A stretch of DNA of 64,000 nucleotides from Halospina denitrificans (GTDB lineage: Bacteria; Pseudomonadota; Gammaproteobacteria; Pseudomonadales; Oleiphilaceae). Position 1 is the first letter of the stretch, and every line of letters begins with the position of its first letter. Location: the NCBI RefSeq assembly GCF_004364635.1, contig NZ_SOAX01000002.1:558001-622000 (forward strand), in the 5' to 3' direction. The position numbers and the translations under genes were made by a program. Under the pieces are notes generated by a model. The model worked only from the letters and a program-made list of their open reading frames with translations, was not told where the DNA came from and ran no database searches. Below are positions 1 through 8,787 of this stretch, piece after piece.

Positions 1-947
1 CAGCCGAACAGCATCGGGAGTTCGCCCATGGTGTCCGCCAGATAAACCTGGGCACCAGCCGGATCATCCCCGCTTGCGCGACGTGCCGTTACCAACCCCC
101 GGTCAGCTACCAGACGGGCCACCGCATCAAACCGCTCGGGATGGCGAGGCACCAGAACCAGAAGCGCCTCCGGGTACTGCTCCAGCAACCGGCAGTGGGC
201 ATCCAGTACCAGCCCTTCCTCGCCGTCATGGGTGCTGGCCGCAATCCACACCGGCCGCTCACCCCCAATCAGTTCACGCAGCCCTGCTGCTGCCGCACGC
301 GCCTGGTTACCAATCCTCACGTCATACTTGATCGACCCTGTCACGGTTACACGCTCCGGCCTTGCCCCCAGGCTCACGAATCGCTCGGCATCCGCCTCCG
401 CCTGGGCCGCAATCCAGTCCAGCTTCTGGAACGGCGGCAGAGCCAGGGGCGCAAACCGGGAATAGCCGGTAGCGGATTTTTCCGAGAGCCGGGCGTTAGC
501 AAGAATTACAGGAATCCCCCGGTCATCGCAGGCATGCACCAGATTGGGCCAGACCTCGGTCTCCATGATGACCAGGATGCTCGGCTGCACCCGCGAGAGG
601 AACCGGTTCACCATGTGTGGCAGATCGTAGGGCACGTAACGGTGAGCGACCTCCTCACCAAACAGATCCCGCACCCGGTCTGCACCAGTGGGCGTCACGG
701 TCGTGATCAGAACCGGGCGTTCGGGGAACCGGGCCATCAGGCGCCGGACCATGGGCGCCGCTGCCAGCACCTCACCCACGGAGACCGCATGCACCCAGAT
801 GGGCTCTTCCCCATCCGGCTTTACATGCCCGAAGCGCTGGCGCAGGTTGGAGCGATACCCCGGCTCGCGCAGACTCCGATACCCCAGAAACGCCAAGGCG
901 CAGGGCAATGCCAGGTACAGGCACAGTGAATACAGCCATCGCCCCAT
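1..947 (-). CDS. waaA: 3-deoxy-D-manno-octulosonic acid (Kdo) transferase, 5' part only
   Basis: Minus-strand reading frame open from an ATG at 947 to the window edge, giving about 315 residues of a protein normally near 420. It starts with a membrane anchor (about residues 4-24), then shows the family pattern HAVSVGE around residues 53-59, with the conserved Glu of WaaA enzymes, followed by TVTPTGADRV and MVRRL segments typical of the N-terminal GT-B lobe. WaaA transfers Kdo from CMP-Kdo to lipid IVA at the inner face of the inner membrane, an essential early step of LPS core synthesis. The C-terminal CMP-Kdo lobe is mostly outside the window. The gene is divergent from wzi, so the polysaccharide locus borders core-LPS genes. 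Confidence 0.93.
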   Translation of the reverse strand, partial: MGRWLYSLCLYLALPCALAFLGYRSLREPGYRSNLRQRFGHVKPDGEEPIWVHAVSVGEVLAAAPMVRRLMARFPERPVLITTVTPTGADRVRDLFGEEVAHRYVPYDLPHMVNRFLSRVQPSILVIMETEVWPNLVHACDDRGIPVILANARLSEKSATGYSRFAPLALPPFQKLDWIAAQAEADAERFVSLGARPERVTVTGSIKYDVRIGNQARAAAAGLRELIGGERPVWIAASTHDGEEGLVLDAHCRLLEQYPEALLVLVPRHPERFDAVARLVADRGLVTARRASGDDPAGAQVYLADTMGELPMLFG

Positions 948-1028
948 GCTTGTCTAGCTCCTCCTCTCACACTGTACTGCCAACATGCTATTATCCGGCC
1001 TTTTCGTCAGCACCAAGGATGACGCCGT

Positions 1029-2501
1029 ATGCGCACCGCCCCGCTTCTGCTTGTGGCCACCGCCATCAGCCTGCCCGCGCCAACCCTGGCCGCACCCTGG
1101 CTGGCCCCCGGCGATGCCCGGGCGCGTTACGCCGCCCAGGCGCTGGCGGACAGCGGGAGCCTCAACCGCACCACCTCCACCTGGCCACTCATGTGGGACA
1201 ACCTTGAGGAGCGGCGCGAAGCCCCGGAAGACGCCACGGGCACCGCCCACGCCTATCTCGCCTTTGAGCGGCGGGAACAGGCCCAGCAGGGCCTGCGCGG
1301 CACCGTCTCACTAAGTGGCGCCACGGAGCGGCGTGTGGTGCGTGGCTTCAGCGCCAGTCCGGATGAAAGCGGCCAGCTCGGCGTGACGCTGCAATGGCAA
1401 GGAGAACACTGGGCCGCCGGCCTCTCGCCCTCACACACCCAGAACCCACAGGATAACAAAGACTGGCGCCTGGACGGCTCCTATCTTGCCGCCACCGCCG
1501 GAAACTGGGTGATCGGCGCCGGCAACCTGGACCGCTGGTGGGGCCCCGGCTGGCAGTCCAGCCTGATCCTCTCCAACAACGCCCGGCCCCTGCCCGCTGT
1601 CTGGCTCAACCGCCGCAACGCCCACGCGCCCCAAAACGAGTGGCTCAGCTGGATCGGCCCCTGGGACTTCACCCTCTTCGCCGGAGAAATGGAAAGCAGC
1701 CGCACGGTACGCGAGGCACGGCTCATTGGCATGCGCTTCACACTGCGCCCCATTCAGGGCCTGGATATTGGTTTATCGCGCATCATGCAGCTGGACGGCG
1801 AAGGCCGCCCCGACGGCGCAAGCACCTACTGGGATGCGCTGGTGGGCAAAGACAATCGGCAGGAAGGCAAAGCGAACGACCCCGGCAACCAGCTCGGCGC
1901 CATCGACATCCGCTACGGGTTCCAGGCGGGAGAAACCACCACCCTCGGGCTCTATACTCAGATGGTGGGCGAAGACGAAGCCGGGCGCCTGCCGGCCAAG
2001 AAATCCTGGCTCTTTGGAATGGACGCCACCTCGGCGCTGGCAGGCGGGGAACAGCAATGGTACCTGGAAACCACCAACACCGTTACCGATGACCTCTTCG
2101 GCGAGCCCCTGCCGGGCGTCACCTACGAACACAGCATCTACACCACCGGCTACCGCTACCGGGGGCGCAGCATGGCCGCCAGCCAGGGCGGCGACGCCGA
2201 AACAGCCACCCTCGGCGGCTGGCACTTCCTGCCCGGTGGCTCACAGATCGGCGCCAGCATTACCCACGCCAAACTCAACCAGTTCGGCGCCATCGGCGGC
2301 CAGGCACCCGGCAACAGCGTAGACTACCTCACGCCAGCCCCGAACCAGAGCCTCACCCAGACCACCCTGAGCTACGGCACCGAGATCCTGAGCGGCTGGC
2401 TCGACGTGGAAGCACAATTCTCAGACGAAGCCCTCGTGCTCAGAGACGGTACCGAGCTGGACCAGTGGCAAGTTTCAAGCGAGTGGCGCTACCGCTTCTG
2501 A
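1029..2501 (+). CDS. wzi: Capsule assembly Wzi family outer-membrane protein
   Basis: A 490-residue protein with a cleavable signal peptide (about residues 1-21, ending in TLAAP), a body rich in Trp, Tyr and alternating polar/apolar strands, and a C-terminal WRYRF. The terminal Phe is the usual beta-barrel insertion signal. Length and motifs (GAGNLDRWWGPGW, NNARPLPA, WLNRR) fit the Wzi family. Wzi is an outer-membrane barrel that binds secreted group 1-type polysaccharide and holds it at the cell surface. It lies apart from wza-wzb-wzc but in the same locus, convergent with the WecA-like gene, and the two 3' ends overlap by 13 bases. High GC like the chromosome backbone. Confidence 0.88.
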   Translation: MRTAPLLLVATAISLPAPTLAAPWLAPGDARARYAAQALADSGSLNRTTSTWPLMWDNLEERREAPEDATGTAHAYLAFERREQAQQGLRGTVSLSGATERRVVRGFSASPDESGQLGVTLQWQGEHWAAGLSPSHTQNPQDNKDWRLDGSYLAATAGNWVIGAGNLDRWWGPGWQSSLILSNNARPLPAVWLNRRNAHAPQNEWLSWIGPWDFTLFAGEMESSRTVREARLIGMRFTLRPIQGLDIGLSRIMQLDGEGRPDGASTYWDALVGKDNRQEGKANDPGNQLGAIDIRYGFQAGETTTLGLYTQMVGEDEAGRLPAKKSWLFGMDATSALAGGEQQWYLETTNTVTDDLFGEPLPGVTYEHSIYTTGYRYRGRSMAASQGGDAETATLGGWHFLPGGSQIGASITHAKLNQFGAIGGQAPGNSVDYLTPAPNQSLTQTTLSYGTEILSGWLDVEAQFSDEALVLRDGTELDQWQVSSEWRYRF

Positions 2502-3586
2502 ACCGCCTCCGCTGGCGCTTCTTCCCTATGGCGCCTATGGCTGCGGAACACCACCAGCAGCCGCCACACATGCGCCAGCGCCCACATGTAACCGCAGAAC
2601 AGCAGCACGAACGCCCCACACATAATCCAGGCCGGCACCGCCAGCCACTCGCCGGCCAGGCCGATCATCGCCATGACAATGGCTACCACCACAATCACCA
2701 CCAACGCCTGGCGGTCCGTGAAGCCCGCACGCAGGAAGATGTGGTGAAGATGCTCACGGTCCGGGCGCATCATGGACTGGCCCTTCCTGGCCCGGCGCAG
2801 CATGATCGCCACCATATCCATCAGCGGCACGGCCACCAGCCACAGCGCCGTGACCGGACGAAAGGCCGCACCATCCAGCTGGGTGCTCTTGGTGAGCAGC
2901 CATACCAGCGAGAAACCAATAAACAGCGAGCCAGCATCCCCCATGAACACTCGGCTGCGGAACGGCGGCACCCGCAGGTTCGCCAGCCAGTACGGCACCA
3001 TTGCCAGCACCAACGCCAGCGCCAGAGTGATCTCCAGCCGGAAGCCCTCCGCCGACACCAGAAGCGCCAGCAGGCCCAGCAGCGCCACCAGCGACATGCT
3101 GCCCGCCAGCCCATCAATGCCATCGATCATGTTGAACATGTTGGTCGCGGCAATCACCGCGCAGATCGTCACCACCGGCCCCAGCAGCCAGCCCAGCTCA
3201 ATCACTCCAAAGCCCAGGAGATTGCCGAACTGATCCAGCCAGACCCCGGAACCAAACACCAGCAACGCCCCCAGCGCCACCTGTGCCCCGAGGCGGAACA
3301 TTGCCGGCAGATGGCGGGCATCATCCACCGCCCCCATCACCACCAGCAACAGCGAGCACAGCAGAAACACACCATACCCACTACCCAAGGGAGCCAGCAG
3401 CAGCCAGGCCACAAACAGCCCAATGAAGACACTCAACCCACCAATCAGCGGCACAGCGCCATTGTGCGTCTTACGGTGGTCCGGCTCGTCCAGCAGCCCG
3501 GAGAAGCGGGAGAAGGGGCGGAGGGGGAAGAGAGACAAAAACGCGATCAGACCCGCCAAGAGGCCTGTTGATCCGAAATACTCCAT
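2489..3586 (-). CDS. WecA/WbpL-type undecaprenyl-phosphate sugar-1-phosphate transferase
   Basis: A 365-residue polytopic protein of the MraY/WecA family, which moves a HexNAc-1-phosphate from a UDP-sugar to undecaprenyl phosphate and so starts a polysaccharide repeat unit at the inner membrane. Family motifs in order: RKTHNGAVPLIGG (38-50), the Asp pair GAVDDA (85-90), NMFNMIDGIDGL (149-160), MGDAGS (215-220) and the His loop EHLHHIF (278-284). About ten hydrophobic segments are visible. ATG start at 3586 with GGAAG upstream. It is the last gene of the long minus-strand operon. The exact sugar cannot be read from sequence. WbpL, which accepts several UDP-sugars, is the nearest functional parallel given the wbpB/D/E genes upstream. 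Confidence 0.9.
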   Translation of the reverse strand: MEYFGSTGLLAGLIAFLSLFPLRPFSRFSGLLDEPDHRKTHNGAVPLIGGLSVFIGLFVAWLLLAPLGSGYGVFLLCSLLLVVMGAVDDARHLPAMFRLGAQVALGALLVFGSGVWLDQFGNLLGFGVIELGWLLGPVVTICAVIAATNMFNMIDGIDGLAGSMSLVALLGLLALLVSAEGFRLEITLALALVLAMVPYWLANLRVPPFRSRVFMGDAGSLFIGFSLVWLLTKSTQLDGAAFRPVTALWLVAVPLMDMVAIMLRRARKGQSMMRPDREHLHHIFLRAGFTDRQALVVIVVVAIVMAMIGLAGEWLAVPAWIMCGAFVLLFCGYMWALAHVWRLLVVFRSHRRHREEAPAEAVQKR

Positions 3587-3712
3587 GAGTACTTCCTTCC
3601 ATAATTGATGGACGCAGCCTTACCAACTCCTTAAAGGTCGGTAATGACTACGGGCGTGATTCTGCTTGAGGGGCACATTATCCGCAAGAGGTTACGTGCG
3701 GATGACTGGCGG

Positions 3713-4819
3713 TTACGACACACCAAGACATTTCAGGTAGGCGTTCACGACAATTGTTTCTGAAAACCGGGCCTCCATCCGCTCCCTGGCACTTGCCCCA
3801 AATCCGGCAAGGTCTGAAAGAGGCCGCTCACAACACTCCCGCATCCGAGCGGCCAATGAGGCTGAATCCCGCACCTCGCAGAGCCACCCGGTCACGTCCG
3901 GCTCGACGGCCTCCCGGCACCCGGGCACATCCGTCACGATGGCTGGGCGGCCCATAGCCGCAGCTTCCAGCACCGTCCGGGGCATGCCCTCGCGGTAGGA
4001 AGGCAGCACCAGCACATGCGCCTCGCGCAGAATGGGGCGCACATCGTCGGTCTCTCCCAGGTACTCCAGAATGCCCTCGCTCTGCCAGCCCTCGACCTCC
4101 GCACGCTCAATCGCGGTGCGGTTGCTCACGCCAAGCTGCCCCAACAACAGGCAACGCGAGGGAACACCATCGTGCTTAAGCTGGCGGCAGGCATCGGCGT
4201 ACTCACGGATGCCCTTATCCCCCAGCAGACGCCCGATCAGCAGAAAGGTCACAGGCCCCGACTCCGGCATAGGCGCGTGCTCAAAATGCGCCAGATCCAC
4301 ACCGGAGCCCGGAAGCAGCGTGGTCGGCACATTGCCCATCAGACCGTACCGCTGGAAAACCGCCTGATCCTCACTGTTCTGGAAGAACAGCCGTTCAGCC
4401 CGACGGTTCACCATGCCGTACACCTGCCGTACGCGGCGAAAAAGCCAGGAATCGTGGATAAAGGCGGTACCCAGGCCAGAAATATTATTGGCAAAGGGAA
4501 TCTTCTGCATTGCGCATACCAAGCCACAGTAGATGTTCATCTTCACCGTGAAGTTGAACACAAAATCAGGCCGGTATTGACGCATCACCTTACGAATAAA
4601 CCAAAGGCTACGAAGCTCCTGCACAGCACCGGTGCTTTTGCCGTCCAGAGGCAGGGGAAGATGCTCCGCGCCCAGTTCATCAACCAGGCGAGAGCTGAAG
4701 TCGTCCGGAGGAGAAAGGCAGATAACACGGCAACCACGCTCATGCAGCGCCTGGATGGTGCTGCGGCGGAAGTTGTAGAGGTACCAGGAAGTGTTGGAGG
4801 TCAGAAAAACCGTTTGCAT
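3713..4819 (-). CDS. Glycosyltransferase family 4
   Basis: A 368-residue GT-B fold retaining glycosyltransferase, cytoplasmic or peripheral. The N-terminal lobe begins MQTVFLTSNTSWYLYNFR and carries NNISGLG (111-117). The C-terminal nucleotide-sugar lobe has LLIGRLLGDKGIREY (193-207) and the GT4 signature EGMPRTVLEA (277-286) with the E-x7-E spacing. PglA/WbpX-like relatives add one sugar to a lipid-linked oligosaccharide. The gene sits between the EpsG-type polymerase gene (21 bases away) and the WecA-like gene and is probably co-transcribed. Donor and acceptor are unknown. Confidence 0.87.
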   Translation of the reverse strand: MQTVFLTSNTSWYLYNFRRSTIQALHERGCRVICLSPPDDFSSRLVDELGAEHLPLPLDGKSTGAVQELRSLWFIRKVMRQYRPDFVFNFTVKMNIYCGLVCAMQKIPFANNISGLGTAFIHDSWLFRRVRQVYGMVNRRAERLFFQNSEDQAVFQRYGLMGNVPTTLLPGSGVDLAHFEHAPMPESGPVTFLLIGRLLGDKGIREYADACRQLKHDGVPSRCLLLGQLGVSNRTAIERAEVEGWQSEGILEYLGETDDVRPILREAHVLVLPSYREGMPRTVLEAAAMGRPAIVTDVPGCREAVEPDVTGWLCEVRDSASLAARMRECCERPLSDLAGFGASARERMEARFSETIVVNAYLKCLGVS

Positions 4820-4840
4820 GAATAAAAGCCAGGTGAAATG

Positions 4841-5881
4841 TCAGACCGCCAAAACGATCCGATACGGCAACCAGGCATACGAATGCCCCGCAAAAAACAA
4901 CCAGACTGCCTGCACCAGCGCGTAATAGCCAACCACACCAAACGTGACCAGAGCACGATGCCGCGGATCACTCACCACATACGGCAAACGGGCAAAAACA
5001 AACATCTGGATGGGAATCAGGTAGAGCGCAACGCGATCCGTGGCTGTGGAAGAGATCACAACAAGCGGAATGCACACCAGCGCCAGTAAGGACATCCAGA
5101 ACCAGAGCCTCCGCTCGGCCTCAGACAATCTCAAATAGCGCTGGAATACAAAGAACAACAGAGCAGGAACGACATTCATCAATACCCTGATCAAACCGCC
5201 CTGGGATTGATAGTCTGCCTCAACGTAATGGGTCCATAGCCGCTCTGCTGAATCGAATACAAACAGGTAGCCACCCACCAGCGACATCAGGCCAACCCAG
5301 AGCAGGCTCCAAACGCGGTTTGAAGTTGAAGCCAGCGCCGCCACCGGCAACATCAGTACAGCCGACTTGTGGAAGGTAGCCCCAAGCATCACCCAGAACA
5401 CAAACCAGGCCATCTTGCCGTTGCCCAGCGAAACGAGACCAATCAGCAAAAAGCCCAAAGCCGCGGACTGCCGTGTATACCCCATACCCACCACAATAAT
5501 CAGGTAGGGAACGGCAACAAGAAGGGCAAGCCAGGGTAACGGCTGGCTGCGGGCAAAGCGCACCACCCCGGCCATCACGATCATGCCGCAGGCAGTATTC
5601 ACCCAGTAAATGGAGCCACCCGCCTGCACAACCAGCCAATTCAGCAGGTAATACCCGGGATCACCACCCGCGACAACCTCCCACAGACTCTTAACCGCCT
5701 GGCTCTCCAGTATTCGGATATAAGCATCCCAATCACCGCCCACCTGAAACCGCAAACCAATGGCCAGAGAGAAGAACAACCAGATCAAGGCCCACGCCCA
5801 TACCTGGGAGCGCTCGGTCAAGCGCTGATTAGCAAAAATTACGCCCGCGGGAATAAGAAAAAACAGCCAATAAGGCAGCAT
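4841..5881 (-). CDS. EpsG/Wzy-type polysaccharide polymerase
   Basis: A 346-residue integral membrane protein with about nine or ten hydrophobic segments, beginning MLPYWLFFLIPAGVIFANQR. The conserved EpsG-family region GLRFQVGGDWDAYI (around residues 43-56) and the later YTRQSAALGFLLIG (about 154-167) are clear. EpsG/Wzy proteins join undecaprenyl-linked repeat units in the periplasm. It has the GC content of its right-hand neighbours and is one of two such polymerases in the window, the other being at 33.5 kb. Confidence 0.8.
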   Translation of the reverse strand: MLPYWLFFLIPAGVIFANQRLTERSQVWAWALIWLFFSLAIGLRFQVGGDWDAYIRILESQAVKSLWEVVAGGDPGYYLLNWLVVQAGGSIYWVNTACGMIVMAGVVRFARSQPLPWLALLVAVPYLIIVVGMGYTRQSAALGFLLIGLVSLGNGKMAWFVFWVMLGATFHKSAVLMLPVAALASTSNRVWSLLWVGLMSLVGGYLFVFDSAERLWTHYVEADYQSQGGLIRVLMNVVPALLFFVFQRYLRLSEAERRLWFWMSLLALVCIPLVVISSTATDRVALYLIPIQMFVFARLPYVVSDPRHRALVTFGVVGYYALVQAVWLFFAGHSYAWLPYRIVLAV

Positions 5882-5958
5882 GAATTACCTGATGCTCGGT
5901 GGAGAATATTTGATAGCGGAGAACATTAGCTTATGTACAATCAACGCTCACCTTCAAG

Positions 5959-6801
5959 CTAGGCCTGAAACATCAGAACGCACCAGAGCTGTTCCTCAAA
6001 TCGCCCTTTTCCGGAAAGGTGGTCCTGCCACATTTTCCGAATCGGCTCAGGGCTGAAGACCCCCTCATCCCGCAACCGCTGTTCGTCCAACAGAGTCTCC
6101 GCCCACTCACGAAGAGGCCCCTTCAACCACTCGCCAATCGGAACGGCAACCCCCATCTTCGGGCGCTCCATAAGGGACTCAGGCACATAACGGTACAGCA
6201 CCTGGCGCAACAGCCATTTGCCTTTCCCGTCCCGGTACTTGTATTCCGTGGGCACACGCTAGACAAACTCAACCAGCCGATGATCCAGCAACGGCACCCG
6301 CGCCTCCAGGCTCACCCCCATGCTGGCTCGGTCCACTTTGGTAAGGATGTCATCCGGCAGGTAGGTCATCATGTCGAGATACAGCATCTGCTCCCGAAGC
6401 CCCGGGAGAGCCAGAAGTTTCTCCGGGGTATCGAACAGCGTTTGCGGTTCCCGGGCGCCCAAGGCCGGACTTTCCGGCTCTTTCCAATGGGAAACAAAAT
6501 CCCTGTAGGAATCCGTACCCTTGTTGGCTTTGAGCGCATTCGCCACCTTTTCCAGTTTCAATTCCAGATCGGAAACCCGGGCTTTTTTGGGAAGCATCTT
6601 CATAAGGCGCTGCCAATCAAGGCCCTTGAGCTTTCCCAGCCCCGCACCCAACGCATGACGCACCCCATCAGGAAGACGGGAAGCACGGCTCCAAACGGTC
6701 GGCCCCATCACATGCCGGTTATAGCCGGCAAAAAGCTCATCGCCACCATCCCCGGAAAGAATCACCGTTACATGCTCCCTATTCAGGTGAGATAATCCCA
6801 G
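5959..6801 (-). pseudogene. Asparagine synthase (AsnB-like) remnant, N-terminal half missing and nonsense codon
   Basis: The C-terminal synthetase part of an AsnB/amidotransferase-like protein. It retains the ATP pyrophosphatase P-loop LSGDGGDE and the segments DDILTKVDRASMG, LEARVPLLDH and KYRDGKGKWLLRQ. The whole N-terminal Gln-amidotransferase domain (roughly 400 residues in relatives) is absent. Homology-like sequence (LSHLNREHVTV) runs upstream directly to the stop codon of the preceding glycosyltransferase. A TAG at 6259-6261 interrupts the frame where relatives have Trp (EF-x-W-R-x-P), so a TGG to TAG change is likely. After it the frame continues intact to 5959. Such enzymes in polysaccharide loci amidate uronic acids or substrates of unknown nature. 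This copy cannot be functional. Confidence 0.85.
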
Positions 6802-7893
6802 TTATTCCGCACATCCACGACCTGCCAGCTCGTGATAAAGCTCCAGGTGCTTATTGACTGATTCCTCTATCGAATACGCCCCCGAGCATTTAAGAGCATT
6901 CTCGCTCAAAGCACGCCGAAACTCAGGATCTTTGATCAGCTTACGCAACCCATTCGCATATTCCTCAACTTCCAAACTGTCAACCACAATTCCATTGCAA
7001 CAGCGATGAATGATCTCCGCGCATCCTCCAACGTTCGTCACAATCATCGGCAGTCCGGCGTGCAACGCCTCAATCTGTGATATTGGCAATCCTTCCCATA
7101 CAGAGGACAGCGCAAACACATCGGCCTCCCGATACCATTCGGCAACATCGGAAACGGCTCCTGGGAATTTTACTCGTCTCCCTATACCAAGTTGATCCGC
7201 CCGGGTAGAAAGTTGCTCTTCATCCGTACCTTCCCCCAGTATAGTAAGCTCCCATTCAAGATCTTCATTGCATGCCAGCGCCTCTAGAAGAAGCTCAAAA
7301 TTCTTCTGCTCAACTAAACTCCCAACAGCTACAATTTTCACCGTCTTGCATTTTTTTTCACTATTATTGGTATCGAGGTTAACCCTAGACCAATCAACTC
7401 CGTTATCAATACGACTAACCTGTCTCCCAGATACCCTTTTGAGCTTATCCGTACATACATGACAAATTCCAACATAGTGATCGGTCCATAGATCGAATAT
7501 CCTATAGAACCACCAGGGAACAGCCAATCTTATATTATGATGTGTATAAACCGTGCACTTTGACGAAGAAAAAGCGGCAAAAACGAGCCCATAATATAAG
7601 TGAATATGTGTTATATCCGGTCCAAATCTGCTCACGATGTCACGAAATTTTAAACCCCCCTGGATGGGATTTCTTCGCACATGGTGGCCTAAAAACTCAT
7701 AGGTCACGCCTTCTCGAGCAAGTTCATACAAAAATTGTTTTTCAAACTCTTTTGATCGACCAATCTCGGCCGCGTGCTCCAAAAAAACAACAGTAACCAA
7801 ATGACCATTCGCGGACATATATTTTGAAAGGTCTTTAACATAGATCTCAGCGCCTCCAGCAGCAGGCGCTGAAATAAAATGAAGTATTCTCAT
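6802..7893 (-). CDS. Glycosyltransferase family 4
   Basis: A 363-residue GT-B glycosyltransferase. N-terminal glycine-rich loop SAPAAGGAEIYV (8-19). C-terminal lobe with VAVGSLVEQKNFELL and the GT4 signature EGLPISQIEALHAGLP followed by NVGGCAEI. The product would be a cytoplasmic sugar transferase acting on a lipid-linked intermediate. Base composition is lower in GC than the flanking asnB remnant and EpsG gene. Its stop codon lies in the same frame as, and only a few codons before, the first recognisable asnB codons, which suggests a recombination joint at about 6.8 kb. ATG start at 7893. Confidence 0.87.
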   Translation of the reverse strand: MRILHFISAPAAGGAEIYVKDLSKYMSANGHLVTVVFLEHAAEIGRSKEFEKQFLYELAREGVTYEFLGHHVRRNPIQGGLKFRDIVSRFGPDITHIHLYYGLVFAAFSSSKCTVYTHHNIRLAVPWWFYRIFDLWTDHYVGICHVCTDKLKRVSGRQVSRIDNGVDWSRVNLDTNNSEKKCKTVKIVAVGSLVEQKNFELLLEALACNEDLEWELTILGEGTDEEQLSTRADQLGIGRRVKFPGAVSDVAEWYREADVFALSSVWEGLPISQIEALHAGLPMIVTNVGGCAEIIHRCCNGIVVDSLEVEEYANGLRKLIKDPEFRRALSENALKCSGAYSIEESVNKHLELYHELAGRGCAE

Positions 7894-8061
7894 AGACGTA
7901 TATGCTTAAACTTAATATCTAAATAAGTTATTAATTTTAAATAAATGAAGCGATCAACAGCTAAATATATATGTTAGTTCGGGATGCTAGAGAATGACTT
8001 CAGCACCTACGGTATTTTCTGCAATCGACGCAACTGCTGATAAACAATTCTGAACAATTAG

Positions 8062-8694
8062 GGAACCTCTGAATAACCGGGCTTAAATATCAGCCCCCGA
8101 CTCTGATTCGGAGATAGACCGATTTCTGCGATAAATCCGCACTCTATGTGCTCATCTTTTGTCCGGTTCCCGCCATTTTTGCGGAAACCGGACACACTTC
8201 CCCTACGCGGAGAAATAACGTTCACCGATAAGCATGTTGCTGAACGCTGCCAACAGGTAGAGCCGATTGGCGTTCTTGGCTAGGCCGCGAGAACGGACCT
8301 TGGCGTAACCGAACTGACGTTTGATGGTACGAAACGGATGCTCGACCTTCGCCCGAACACTGGCCTTGATCTTTTCCGCCCTGGCAAGGTTGCTTCCTTC
8401 CGGCAGCTGGCGTGTCGCGCTAGGAAGCCGGGCGATGAACCAATCGACGTTGCGATGCTGGTGCTCCCTGCGCTTATTGATACCTCGATAGCCCGAGTCG
8501 TCAAACACGCGTGCTTCATCGCCATGGGGCAAGCTTCCGCCCGCATTGAGCTCGTGCTCATTGGCACCGGTGACTTCCAACGAATGGATAATCCCAAAAC
8601 CGTCATCCGCGCGGCTGTACATCTGAATTGACGATCTTCCCGGTTGGTGACTCTGGTGCTATTGTCGAAAATCTGAGGCCTTTTCAGAGTTCGC
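8062..8694 (-). mobile_element. Internally deleted IS5-family element (MITE-like), copy 1
   Basis: This segment is a shortened relative of the element at 11705-12716, in inverted orientation. Its 8062 end begins GGAACCTCTGAATAACC and its 8694 end reads inward as GCGAACTCTGAAAAGGCC, matching the two termini of copy 2 with a few changes. About 60 bases after the left terminus are shared with copy 2, ending at CCGGGAAGATCGTC. The sequence then jumps to mid-transposase, so the 5' half of the gene is deleted. A 13-bp stem-loop follows the transposase stop (8161-8193) and is also present in copy 2. TTAG precedes the 8062 end and TCAA follows the other, so no target duplication remains. Confidence 0.8.
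8203..8622 (-). pseudogene. IS5-family transposase, C-terminal fragment
   Basis: 139 codons encoding only the C-terminal part of an IS5-type DDE transposase: ANEHELNAGG, then the second catalytic Asp in FDDSGYRG, and the Glu in VRAKVEHPFRTIKRQFG. The N-terminal DNA-binding region and the first catalytic Asp are gone. The last ~75 residues are nearly identical to copy 2 at 12.3-12.6 kb, so the two copies diverged recently in that part, while the ANEHELN to GYRGINKR part has drifted more. Cannot encode an active transposase. Confidence 0.85.
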
Positions 8695-8787
8695 TCAACT
8701 CAAAATCTTACAGTATAACAATGCCTTCCGAACTCCAATACAACTAACTGATGAAGTTTTCTGCCCAAGACAGGAAAACATTTATAT

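Noticed and set aside
2465-3571. A 368-codon His/Gln-rich frame opposite the WecA-like gene
   Set aside because: The unusual His/Gln/Arg content is the complement of hydrophobic membrane-helix codons. The minus-strand gene has all family motifs.
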